Assembly: GCA_030628755.1 (NCBI GenBank)
Contig: DAOVQH010000025.1
Coordinates: 1-14,392, forward strand
DNA: 14,392 nt
From: Candidatus Cloacimonadota bacterium
GTDB lineage: Bacteria; Cloacimonadota; Cloacimonadia; Cloacimonadales; TCS61
Direction of reading: 5' to 3'
The first letter of the stretch is position 1. Each line of letters starts with the position of its first letter. Position numbers and translations under genes: made by a program. This document shows, one piece after another, positions 7,487-13,591 of the stretch. The notes beneath the pieces are model-generated. The model had not been told where the DNA came from and did not search any database. It worked only from the letters and a program-made list of their open reading frames with translations.

Positions 7487-8130
7487 TTTGAATTTATATG
7501 TTTTAGAATTTTATTGCTTATTACATTAACTGAGTCATCCCCATTAACGACTAAGGTATTGGTGGTTTTCAAGGTTTTAGCTAATTGACGATAGCCCTGA
7601 ATTTCATCATTTAAGCATATTAACTCTGGATTAGTTAACTTTCGCGCTATTCTTTTTTCAAGACGTTCTTTCAAAATATCAGAATTGCAATCTAAAAAAA
7701 TGAATATGCTATGTTTAGATATTTTATTTATATACCATCCGTATACATGCTTGACAGTTTGTTGAGCAAATAAGATATCTTCTTTTTTACTAATACTTTT
7801 GAACCCTAAAATAAATTCTGAAGTAGTAAATCTATCGCAAATCCATATTTTCTCAACATCAACACTTGCTATTTCTATCTTATTTATTTTCTCGGCAAGA
7901 AATAACATAAGACCACTAATACCAGTTAACCAATCTGGTTTGATTTGTCCATATTGGCAATTATTTTTAATTAGTTGACCTAAGTTATTTTTTGAAAATT
8001 CGGGCAAAATATCAACATCGATTTTTTTTGATTTCAATGTCTTTTGTAATAAAAATTGAATAGTCGTTTTTCCAACACCTGCTGGACCTTCAATAATAAT
8101 TAAACGTGGTTTTTTCTTATTACTATTCAT
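7480..8130 (-). CDS. Thymidylate-kinase-like P-loop NMP kinase
   Basis: A 216-aa P-loop kinase. The Walker A motif is GPAGVGKTT (residues 15-23 from this start), followed by a helix, the DR(F/Y) motif in WICDRFTTS (about 97-105), and FLDCNSDILKERLEKRIARK (145-164), which matches the strand and lid region of thymidylate kinases. Family members transfer phosphate from ATP to dTMP or related nucleotides. This is unlikely to be the housekeeping Tmk because of its island setting and divergent sequence; a modified nucleotide or nucleoside is a reasonable but untested substrate. The ATG at 8130 is preferred. An in-frame TTG at 8148 would add six residues, but its coding sequence GAAAGAAAGAG looks more like the ribosome-binding region of the ATG. 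First intact gene of the operon. Confidence 0.8.
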   Translation of the reverse strand: MNSNKKKPRLIIIEGPAGVGKTTIQFLLQKTLKSKKIDVDILPEFSKNNLGQLIKNNCQYGQIKPDWLTGISGLMLFLAEKINKIEIASVDVEKIWICDRFTTSEFILGFKSISKKEDILFAQQTVKHVYGWYINKISKHSIFIFLDCNSDILKERLEKRIARKLTNPELICLNDEIQGYRQLAKTLKTTNTLVVNGDDSVNVISNKILKHINSKC

Positions 8131-8172
8131 CGTTACTCTTTCTTTCAAGTTTATGAGTTACTAGCGCATTTT

Positions 8173-8442
8173 CTATGAAATCAAATTTCTTTCTAAATTG
8201 TTTATTTCTACCAAGTATTTTTCATAGTAGAATTTAATTGAATTTATTCTTTGATTTTGCTGACTAGTTGAGATATTTTTTGATTGGATTAAATATAAGA
8301 TATAATTATTAATCTGCTCTATTGATAATTTATCAAGATCATAGTTTTTAAAATATAAATTGAAATCCTTGAAATAATTACAATAAATTATTTGTGCATT
8401 ATTACTATATCTCTTTTGAATTAACAATTCCTTATATTTTAT
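8173..8442 (-). pseudogene. Tyrosine recombinase/integrase relic: N-terminal SAM-like domain only
   Basis: About 84-89 codons match the N-terminal core-binding domain (phage_int_SAM-like) of XerC/D-type integrases: QKRYSNN..., YFKDFNLYFKNYDLDKLS, then INNYILYLIQ and QRINSIKFYYEKYLVE. The frame stops there. The whole catalytic domain (R..HxxR..Y, roughly 180 residues) is missing, and the next gene starts 43 nt later. The start has also decayed: AAAGGAG at 8448-8454 is correctly spaced from an ATA at 8442, where KYKELLIQKRY begins as in full-length homologues. A TTG at 8427 is the only ordinary alternative, with AAGGAA directly against it. It is probably a dead integrase left from the event that brought in or reshuffled the island. 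Confidence 0.75.
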
Positions 8443-8492
8443 AAAATCTCCTTTATATACTTTTCTCTAACAACTTTACATTAACTTGTGTG

Positions 8493-8654
8493 TCAAGAAA
8501 ATATTTCTTTTATACTGACAATAGGTATAATGTGTGTATCCACGTCAATTTTGTCGCGAACACCACCTATTTTGTAGTTGTATACGACAAATGTCGCGGA
8601 TTTCGCATTTAGATCTTTCATCTTCTTCAATTTACCATTATCCAAATAATCCAT
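8493..8654 (-). CDS. Small ORF (53 aa) or C-terminal gene remnant
   Basis: An ATG at 8654 opens a 53-codon frame ending in TGA at 8493. It has an AAGG 8 nt upstream and protein-like composition: MDYLDNGKLKKMKD, then a strand-like ATFVVYNYKIGG, then HIIPIVSIKEIFS. The frame stays open upstream for about 16 more plausible codons (including FVCEFNKAKK) before a stop, and another frame holds protein-like sequence just before that. This looks more like the tail of a larger gene cut by the repeat field and perhaps frameshifted. I do not recognise the family. It lies just upstream of the integrase relic on the same strand. Confidence 0.4.
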   Translation of the reverse strand: MDYLDNGKLKKMKDLNAKSATFVVYNYKIGGVRDKIDVDTHIIPIVSIKEIFS

Positions 8655-8733
8655 TTTTTTTGCCTTGTTGAACTCACAAACGAAACTGCTTTCTTGAATT
8701 ATTTATGTCAAAGAAAATATTTTGTTTATTTCC

Positions 8734-8751
8734 ATCCGGCAGTTGCCGGAT
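8734..8751. repeat. REP-like palindrome ATCCGGCA-GT-TGCCGGAT
   Basis: A perfect inverted repeat with 8-bp arms and a 2-bp centre. The reverse complement of 12917-12934 matches it over 17 of 18 bases, so this is a dispersed extragenic palindrome and not chance symmetry. Confidence 0.75.
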
Positions 8752-8800
8752 AGAAACAAGGTTGGAGAGATGAGCTGTTCTTAACTGCATCCGTCAAAAG

Positions 8801-8824
8801 CCGGACAAGTCCGGCAACTGCCTG
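8801..8824. repeat. Second REP-like palindrome cluster
   Basis: CCGGACAAGTCCGG (8801-8814) is a 6-bp perfect hairpin, running into CCGGCAACTGCCTGAT (8811-8826), a degraded copy of the CCGGCAACTGCCGG palindrome. It is followed by TCAAGTCCAGC (8831-8841), which recurs inverted at 12963-12973. Confidence 0.6.
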
Positions 8825-8846
8825 ATGAAGTCAAGTCCAGCAGAAA

Positions 8847-8902
8847 TTCTTTCTACGGCATCTCGTGTTCCCTTTTGCTAAAAGGGAATAGTAAGGGATT
8901 CT
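8847..8902. repeat. 56-bp direct repeat, copy 1, with internal hairpin
   Basis: 54 of 56 bases match 9032-9087. The centre, TTCCCTTTT-GCT-AAAAGGGAA, is a perfect 9-bp stem with a 3-nt loop. No coding frame crosses it. Confidence 0.8.
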
Positions 8903-8980
8903 TATAACTGTTCCTGAACTCCATTTTCACTTCGCTCCGATGAAGTCCAGTTTATCCTGTGATCCTGTCAGAAAACAATG

Positions 8981-9004
8981 GATTCCCGTTCACAGTCGGG
9001 AATG
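8981..9004. repeat. ATTCCCG...CGGGAAT hairpin element
   Basis: ATTCCCG (8982-8988) and CGGGAAT (8997-9003) form a 7-bp stem around an 8-nt loop in the context TGGATTCCCG...CGGGAATGACG. This wording is a common dispersed intergenic repeat in many Gram-negative genomes. Confidence 0.6.
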
Positions 9005-9031
9005 ACGGGACATAACTCTGGGTGAGTTAAC

Positions 9032-9087
9032 TTCTTTCTACGGCATCTCGTGTTCCCTTTTGCTGAAAGGGAATAGCAAGGGATTCT
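9032..9087. repeat. 56-bp direct repeat, copy 2, with internal hairpin
   Basis: Second copy of 8847-8902, starting 185 bp further on. Here the stem is TTCCCTTT/AAAGGGAA with a TGCTG loop, one pair shorter than in copy 1. It ends about 30 bp before the stop codon of the DUF362 gene, so it also lies in that gene's 3' region. Confidence 0.8.
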
Positions 9088-9115
9088 ATTGACCGTGTGA
9101 GGTTACAATCCTCGA

Positions 9116-10189
9116 TTAGATTTCCATCAATTTATATTTTCTTGAGCCAAGTCCGATCTTTTCTGCATGTTCCAGTTGAATATTCGGATTGAGCTTTTCG
9201 TATGATATTCTTCCAATGTCTTTTCCATTTCTTTCTCTGGTAAGGTCTAAGGTTGCCTGGTCGATAGCTACCGGATCGAAAGAAGCCAGAATTCCAATAT
9301 CAGGAATTATAGGTTTCTGGGTGATGTTCATGCAGTCGCACTCTTTGGTCATATCTGTAAGTACATTGATGAAAACGCTCTTTCCTCTTTTATTTTGATA
9401 AGCACCAAGGGCATATTCTGCCATCCTTTTTTGAAGGTCCTCTGATTGTACTCCCCAGTTAAACTTAACCGCATTAAATTTGCAAATGGAAAGGCATTCA
9501 CCACATCCAATACATTTTTCTTCAATGATGAAAGCTTTTTCATCTTTTTCTATTATTGCCTGCACTGGACACCAGATAATGCACTGTTTACAAAATGTGC
9601 AGGTTTTTTTCTTTATTGAAGGTTTGATAGATGAATGCTGCTGAAGTTTCCCCTTTTTGCTGCAGAGTCCCATTCCTAAATTCTTAATACAAGCTCCAAA
9701 TCCAGTAACAATGTGCCCTGTAGGATGAGAAAGAACAACTAACACATCAGTTAAAACAGCATCACGAGCGATATTGACAGATTTATATAAAATACCGGGG
9801 ATTTTTACTTCGATCTCTGCATTTCCCAGAAGTCCATCTGCCATAATAAAGGGAGCACCTACATTCTTATGAGTGAAACCATGTTCATAAGCAAGGTTTA
9901 TGTGGCCGATCGCACTTGAACGAGGACCGGAATAAAGGGTCGAAGTTTCGATGAGAAAAGGAAAAGCTTTAAATTCCTTGATCTTTGAAACTACTAACTT
10001 AATTAATTCAGGAGAAATATGAGTTGTATTGTTCACATCACCAACATGGGTTTTAACTGCTACTTTGTCTTTTTGTTTAATTATTTTTCCTAATTTTAAA
10101 TACTGAAGAATTTTTTTCAGAGCTGTATACCTTTCTTTGATGTTACTGTGAGCTGGTAATTCTGCGAAATAGACATGATTTTTATTCAA
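9116..10189 (-). CDS. DUF362 protein with two [4Fe-4S] ferredoxin clusters
   Basis: A 357-aa cytoplasmic iron-sulphur protein. The DUF362 domain fills most of the chain, including VAVKTHVGD (43-51), ETSTLYSGPR (81-90), LVVLSHPTGH (150-159) and GACIKNLGMG (165-174). Two bacterial ferredoxin motifs are inserted: C197-xx-C200-xx-C203-xxx-C207-P and C226-xx-C229-xx-C232-xxx-C236. Family members are frequent in anaerobes and are thought to be electron carriers or oxidoreductase subunits; no exact reaction is established. The start is a TTG at 10189 with GGAGG exactly 6 nt upstream, a very strong SD. It stands 144 bp after the response regulator on the same strand and could be co-transcribed, with no clear functional link. 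Confidence 0.92.
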   Translation of the reverse strand: MNKNHVYFAELPAHSNIKERYTALKKILQYLKLGKIIKQKDKVAVKTHVGDVNNTTHISPELIKLVVSKIKEFKAFPFLIETSTLYSGPRSSAIGHINLAYEHGFTHKNVGAPFIMADGLLGNAEIEVKIPGILYKSVNIARDAVLTDVLVVLSHPTGHIVTGFGACIKNLGMGLCSKKGKLQQHSSIKPSIKKKTCTFCKQCIIWCPVQAIIEKDEKAFIIEEKCIGCGECLSICKFNAVKFNWGVQSEDLQKRMAEYALGAYQNKRGKSVFINVLTDMTKECDCMNITQKPIIPDIGILASFDPVAIDQATLDLTRERNGKDIGRISYEKLNPNIQLEHAEKIGLGSRKYKLMEI

Positions 10190-10333
10190 AATGTTCCTCC
10201 AGCTTTTATTAATAGTCGATAAATTGTAAGTTAATTATAAATTGTCAATTTCTAACTAATATTACTATAAGTATTAAATTTATTTTTTAAAGATTGAAAG
10301 GATTTGGATTGAGTTGCATTTAAATTATAAGTA

Positions 10334-11329
10334 TTATATTTTTCCTTTTTCTTTCAATTTTTTGTATTGTTTGGGATAATACTTTTTCATACAGTCAGGG
10401 CAAATACCATGACTGAAGTCAACATTGGAACGTTTAGAAATGTAGTATTCAACTTGTTCCCAGTATCCGGAGTCGTCCCGAATTTTCTTACAGTGTGAAC
10501 AAATAGGTACCAATCCACTTAAAGTTTTGACTTCATCAAGTGCTTTTTGAAGGTCTATGATAACTTTTTCTCTTTCATCCTCAGCTTTTTTTTGCTTTGA
10601 AACGTCTTTATAGATCACAAAAGAACCAACGTTCTTTCCATCAGGCAACTGCCTGATTGGTGCAGCAGATATTGAGACTGGAACCAGGGTCCCATCTTTA
10701 CGCTTCCTGAATGTATTATGATAGACATAGCCCTGTTCTATTTTTTTGTTTAAATCTTCAGCTTCTTTTAATTTTTCATTTGGTACAATTAGATCATCAA
10801 TATTTTTACCTTTTACTTCTTCTACTGTATAATCAAAATATTCACTGAATCGCGGATTAATATCAACGATGTTATAGCCTTCATCTAAATAAACAGATGG
10901 TTCCGGATTTCCTACAAACATGCTTCTGAATTTTGCTCTACTTTCCTCGAGTTCCTTTTCTGCTTTATGTTTAACAAGAGCTATTTCAATTGTAGCGTGT
11001 AATTCTTTTGGATCGAATGGTTTTAAGATATAGCCATAAGGATTGATAGCTTTTGCCTTTCTAAGGGTGTATTCATCTGCAAAGGCAGTTAGAAAAAGAA
11101 TTGGTATATTATGTTTTTTGAGTATCTTTTTTGCTGCTTCAATGCCATTTATCCTACCTGCTAATACGATGTCCATCAAAATGAGATCTGGATATTGTTC
11201 ATCAGCTTTCACTATTGCTTCTTCGCCAGTAGTTATTATCGGAAGAGTTTTATATTGCAGCTCATCTAATGTGATCCTAATATCCTCGGCGATCATTAAT
11301 TCATCTTCAACTATCATTATGCAGGGCAC
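10334..11329 (-). CDS. Response regulator: REC + PAS + C-terminal Cys-rich domain
   Basis: 331 aa. REC domain, residues 3-122: acidic pair Glu8/Asp9, phospho-acceptor Asp53 in LILMDIV, Thr81 in LFLTA, Lys103 in ILKPF. PAS domain, about 130-250, ends in the PAC-type SFVIYKDVSKQKKAEDE. A short coiled linker leads to GLVPICSHCKKIRDDSGYW (about 275-293) and GICPDC, the four-Cys module commonly found at the end of PAS sensor proteins. There is no histidine-kinase, HTH, GGDEF or EAL output domain, so it probably signals through protein contact. GTG start at 11329, with AAGGGG 6 nt upstream. A TTGACT at 11427-11432 could be the -35 of its promoter, but the -10 is weak. The PAS coding sequence contains a REP-like palindrome (10641-10658). 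Confidence 0.92.
   Translation of the reverse strand: MPCIMIVEDELMIAEDIRITLDELQYKTLPIITTGEEAIVKADEQYPDLILMDIVLAGRINGIEAAKKILKKHNIPILFLTAFADEYTLRKAKAINPYGYILKPFDPKELHATIEIALVKHKAEKELEESRAKFRSMFVGNPEPSVYLDEGYNIVDINPRFSEYFDYTVEEVKGKNIDDLIVPNEKLKEAEDLNKKIEQGYVYHNTFRKRKDGTLVPVSISAAPIRQLPDGKNVGSFVIYKDVSKQKKAEDEREKVIIDLQKALDEVKTLSGLVPICSHCKKIRDDSGYWEQVEYYISKRSNVDFSHGICPDCMKKYYPKQYKKLKEKGKI
10641..10658. repeat. REP-like palindrome inside the PAS coding region
   Basis: ATCAGGCA-AC-TGCCTGAT is perfectly palindromic (8-bp arms) and equals the intergenic ATCCGGCA-GT-TGCCGGAT with one changed base pair in each arm. It is read in frame as IRQLPD in the response regulator. It may be a domesticated insertion or convergent sequence. 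Confidence 0.5.
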
Positions 11330-11445
11330 ATCACACCCCTTTTAGTTTATCAGTAATCCAACCGATAAAATTCCAATCAGATTAAAACAATTTCTCCTGG
11401 TAAATAAAAATAAAATAAATAATAAAAGTCAAGAAGTAAATGGTT

Positions 11446-11475
11446 TTGATAATATTCTTTACAAAAAAATATCTT
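11446..11475 (+). promoter_or_regulatory. Weak candidate promoter for the GcvT-like gene
   Basis: TTGATA (11446-11451) and TATCTT (11470-11475) are spaced by 18 bp, about 45 bp before the start codon. In DNA this AT-rich such matches occur by chance. This 192-bp divergent intergenic region must, however, hold starts for both directions. Confidence 0.25.
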
Positions 11476-11521
11476 TATAAAACTTGAATATAAAAACATA
11501 CAAATTTAAGGAGAAATCATT

Positions 11522-12889
11522 GTGAAGATTGGATTTGACTTTCCCAAAAAACCAAGAAAGACAGCCCTTTTTGAAACTGAATTGTGGTATCAGGAATTGC
11601 TTTCTGAAAAATTAAATCGACCATTCGAGCCAATAAAACGAAACAATTTTGGTGAATATGATATGGCAGTAAATTATCTCACTTCTGTTCTGGAAGAAGC
11701 AAAAGCAATTGAGAAGGTTGCGATTTTTAATATAGATCACATGGCTCAAATCCAATTTACAGGTAAGGACGCAGTAACCCTTTTAGATAGAGTTCTGCCG
11801 GCTAATATCACCGGGATGAGAATCGGGCAGTGTAAATATACACTTCTTCTGACTGAGAAAGGAACAGTTGTTGATGACCTTATTGTGATGCGTCTTGCTG
11901 ACGATAATTTTATTATAGTAATCAATGCAGGACATGATATTACGGATAAGAATAAAGGCTTGATTGCAGATGCAGATTTCATTTATAGCTTCAGGAAAGA
12001 TGGGGAAGATGTGAAAGTCGAAGATATTTCCTCTAAACTTGTGAAAATAGATATTCAGGGACCGTTTTCGTATAAATTAGTTACCAAGCTTTTTGGAAAT
12101 GCTGTTTTGAAAAATCGCTATAAACCTGAAAAGAATATGGGATTTTTTACTTTTAATGAATTTGATTTTGAAAGTCATAATTATATCATCAGCAGAACAG
12201 GCTATACAAATCGCTGGGGCTGGGAACTCTATGTTCCTTCGGAAGTAGCAGAAGAACAATTTAAACGTATTGCTCTGGAAGCACTGGAACTTGAAGGTTT
12301 GGTCGTTGGTCTTGGTGGAAGGGATGAGAACCGTATTTCTGCTGGTAATTTTGGTCTCCCTTTGAATGGAAGTGAATATGATAGAGAACATACTCCCACA
12401 AATTGTCCTCTCTTCAAAGCTGCTATTGATATGGAAAAAGGGAGTTTTGTAGGTGAGGAAGCTCTACAAAAAGAAATTGTTTCTGGAATTGATAAGCGAA
12501 TGGTACTTTTTATTACTGAGGGGATCGTTACTGGTAGATCAATTTACATAGATGAAAAACGTATTGGAACAGTAACTTCGAGTATAAACTCTCCTAATGT
12601 TTCTCAGGAAAAAAGGGAATTTATCGGTTCACAAAGGAAAAATGTTCTGGAAGAAAACGGCACAGCAGCCATAGGTTTGGGTTGGGTTTATCATAATCCA
12701 TTTGAAGTTGATGAAGAAGGAAAAGACATTTTAGTTAAAGATGATAAACCAGTTCGGATTAGAGTAGATTTCTATCGTGAAGATGAAAACAAAAATCCAA
12801 GAGGAAAACCAGTTCTTGGTTATATCTCCGGTGATGGCGTAACTCCTGCAACTGCTTCAAGACCATTAAAGCATATACAGGGATTGTAA
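11522..12889 (+). CDS. GcvT-family aminomethyltransferase-like protein
   Basis: 455 aa, longer than typical GcvT (about 360-375). The family's three-domain tetrahydrofolate-binding plan is visible: VAIFNIDHMAQIQFTGKDA (66-84), GQCKYTLLLTEKGTVVDDLIV (102-122) with the conserved Asp118/119 expected at the active site, TGYTNRWGWELY (227-238), GGRDENRISAG (266-276) and GSFVGEEAL (307-315). IGTVTSS then marks the C-terminal barrel. Glycine-cleavage T-proteins transfer the aminomethyl carbon of H-protein lipoate to folate. No gcvH or gcvP is nearby, and an extra N-terminal segment of about 45 residues and a longer C-terminal region are present, so a related folate-dependent demethylase or aminomethyl transfer is possible. 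GTG start at 11522; AAGGAG 9 nt upstream supports it. Confidence 0.85.
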   Translation: MKIGFDFPKKPRKTALFETELWYQELLSEKLNRPFEPIKRNNFGEYDMAVNYLTSVLEEAKAIEKVAIFNIDHMAQIQFTGKDAVTLLDRVLPANITGMRIGQCKYTLLLTEKGTVVDDLIVMRLADDNFIIVINAGHDITDKNKGLIADADFIYSFRKDGEDVKVEDISSKLVKIDIQGPFSYKLVTKLFGNAVLKNRYKPEKNMGFFTFNEFDFESHNYIISRTGYTNRWGWELYVPSEVAEEQFKRIALEALELEGLVVGLGGRDENRISAGNFGLPLNGSEYDREHTPTNCPLFKAAIDMEKGSFVGEEALQKEIVSGIDKRMVLFITEGIVTGRSIYIDEKRIGTVTSSINSPNVSQEKREFIGSQRKNVLEENGTAAIGLGWVYHNPFEVDEEGKDILVKDDKPVRIRVDFYREDENKNPRGKPVLGYISGDGVTPATASRPLKHIQGL

Positions 12890-12916
12890 ATAATAAAACT
12901 CGAGTTCATCCATCTT

Positions 12917-12934
12917 CTCCGGCAACTGCCGGAT
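12917..12934. repeat. REP-like palindrome between GcvT-like and TonB-like genes
   Basis: TCCGGCAACTGCCGGA (12918-12933) is the exact complement-strand copy of the core at 8735-8750. The following bases contain GGAGCGAAGT and GCTGGACTTGA, inverted copies of pieces at 8929-8938 and 8831-8841. The whole 12901-12974 stretch is thus related to the repeat field at 8730-8950. Confidence 0.7.
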
Positions 12935-12989
12935 ACGACGAGATAAAGAGGAGCGAAGTAAAGCTGGACTTGAGTTGAAAGGGGAGAAA

Positions 12990-13328
12990 GTGAGAAGTAT
13001 GATTTTGATTATAGTAATGGTGATTCTAATTTCAGGATGTGCGTCGAATTTTGGAACACCCCCAGTTGCGATTAAACAAGGTCATCCACATTATCCAAAA
13101 GAACTCCAAAAGGAAAGAATTGAAGGAACTGTTTGGTTAGTTGTAGAAATTTTCACTGACGGGTCTGTCGGGGTTGTTGAAGTGAAGAAATCTTTACATC
13201 CTATTTTAGATGAAGAAGCTGTAAAGGCAGTAAAAAAATGGAAATTTCAACCAGCAGTAAATGCTGAAGGTGAAAAAGTAGGTTGTTGGGTTACTTTTCC
13301 AATTGAATTTAAATCTTTCAATAACTAA
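12990..13328 (+). CDS. TonB C-terminal-domain lipoprotein
   Basis: A 112-aa exported lipoprotein. A hydrophobic signal (MILIIVMVILISGC) ends in lipobox ISGC with the lipidated Cys17. The rest is a TonB C-terminal domain: HYPKELQKERIEGTVWLVV, FTDGSV, then LDEEAVKAVKKWKFQPA, the hallmark of TonB/energy-transducer-like domains. There is no proline-rich spacer or N-terminal membrane anchor of a true TonB, so it is unlikely to power transport; a periplasmic or outer-membrane-attached structural role is more likely. I favour the GTG at 12990 with AGGGG 5 nt upstream. The ATG at 12999 and the TTG at 12975 are in-frame alternatives. A strong terminator follows at once. Confidence 0.85.
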   Translation: MRSMILIIVMVILISGCASNFGTPPVAIKQGHPHYPKELQKERIEGTVWLVVEIFTDGSVGVVEVKKSLHPILDEEAVKAVKKWKFQPAVNAEGEKVGCWVTFPIEFKSFNN

Positions 13329-13355
13329 AAAACCGATTCGAATGAATCGGTTTTT
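13328..13355. terminator. Bidirectional intrinsic terminator
   Basis: AAAAACCGATTC-GAAT-GAATCGGTTTTT: 12-bp perfect arms, 4-nt loop, with a T-tract on the plus strand and, because of the leading A-run, on the minus strand too. It begins at the last base of the TonB-like stop codon and lies just past the 3' end of the tRNA, so it can serve both converging transcripts. Confidence 0.9.
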
Positions 13356-13359
13356 ATAA

Positions 13360-13436
13360 TGGCGGGAGCGACGGGACTCGAACTCGCGACCTTCTGCGTG
13401 ACAGGCAGACGTTCTAACCAACTGAACTACACCCCC
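13360..13436 (-). tRNA. tRNA-Asp (anticodon GTC)
   Basis: 77 nt, read on the minus strand. Acceptor GGGGGTG pairs with CGCTCCC, D-stem GTTC/GAAC with a GG-containing loop, anticodon stem TCTGC/GCAGA around CTGTCAC (anticodon GTC), T-loop TTCGAGT, discriminator G and an encoded CCA. The T-stem GCGAG/CCCGT has one A:C mismatch (52-62) and one G:T pair, which is unusual, but all other positions fit tRNA-Asp. It delivers aspartate to GAC/GAU codons. Confidence 0.95.
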
Positions 13437-13463
13437 GCGTTAATCACTATCAACCCGTGAGCA

Positions 13464-13492
13464 CTTTTAAGAATAGGACATTTTTGTGTCAA
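13464..13492 (-). promoter_or_regulatory. Likely promoter of tRNA-Asp
   Basis: A perfect -35 TTGACA (13492-13487) is followed, after 17 bp, by TAAAAG (13469-13464), a four-of-six -10. The predicted start lies about 20 nt before the tRNA 5' end, as expected for a short leader. Confidence 0.5.
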
Positions 13493-13591
13493 AGTTTTTT
13501 TGAATCTTCTAAATATTCCTTTTAAATCAGTATTTAATTTCACTTTACAAATTTTATTCTCAAAAGCAAATGACAAAATTAGGAGTTAAAA

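Larger units (their letters stand above)
8655..9115. other. Repeat-rich intergenic field
   Basis: No gene is supported from the small ORF to the DUF362 stop. The stretch is a mosaic of dispersed repeats: REP-like palindromes, a 56-bp direct repeat pair, the GGATTCCCG hairpin, and short pieces (ACTTCGCTCC, TCAAGTCCAGC) that reappear inverted in 12950-12973. It marks the border between the AT-rich island and the more ordinary right half. Confidence 0.6.

Noticed and set aside
8443..8500. TTGACA at 8491-8496 as the operon promoter
   Set aside because: The -35 is perfect, but no acceptable -10 lies 15-19 bp downstream.
8734..9087. CRISPR array
   Set aside because: Repeats are of different kinds, only two copies of the 56-mer exist, and there are no regular spacers or cas genes.
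10266..10336. Direct repeat TATAAGTATTA, 60 bp apart, around the end of the response regulator
   Set aside because: Eleven bases in very AT-rich sequence; expected by chance, and one copy overlaps the stop codon.
11043..11345. 100-codon plus-strand ORF
   Set aside because: Antisense shadow of the REC domain, whose conserved residues fix the minus-strand reading.
12077..12391. 104-codon minus-strand ORF
   Set aside because: Antisense shadow of the GcvT-like gene, with no SD or recognised motif.
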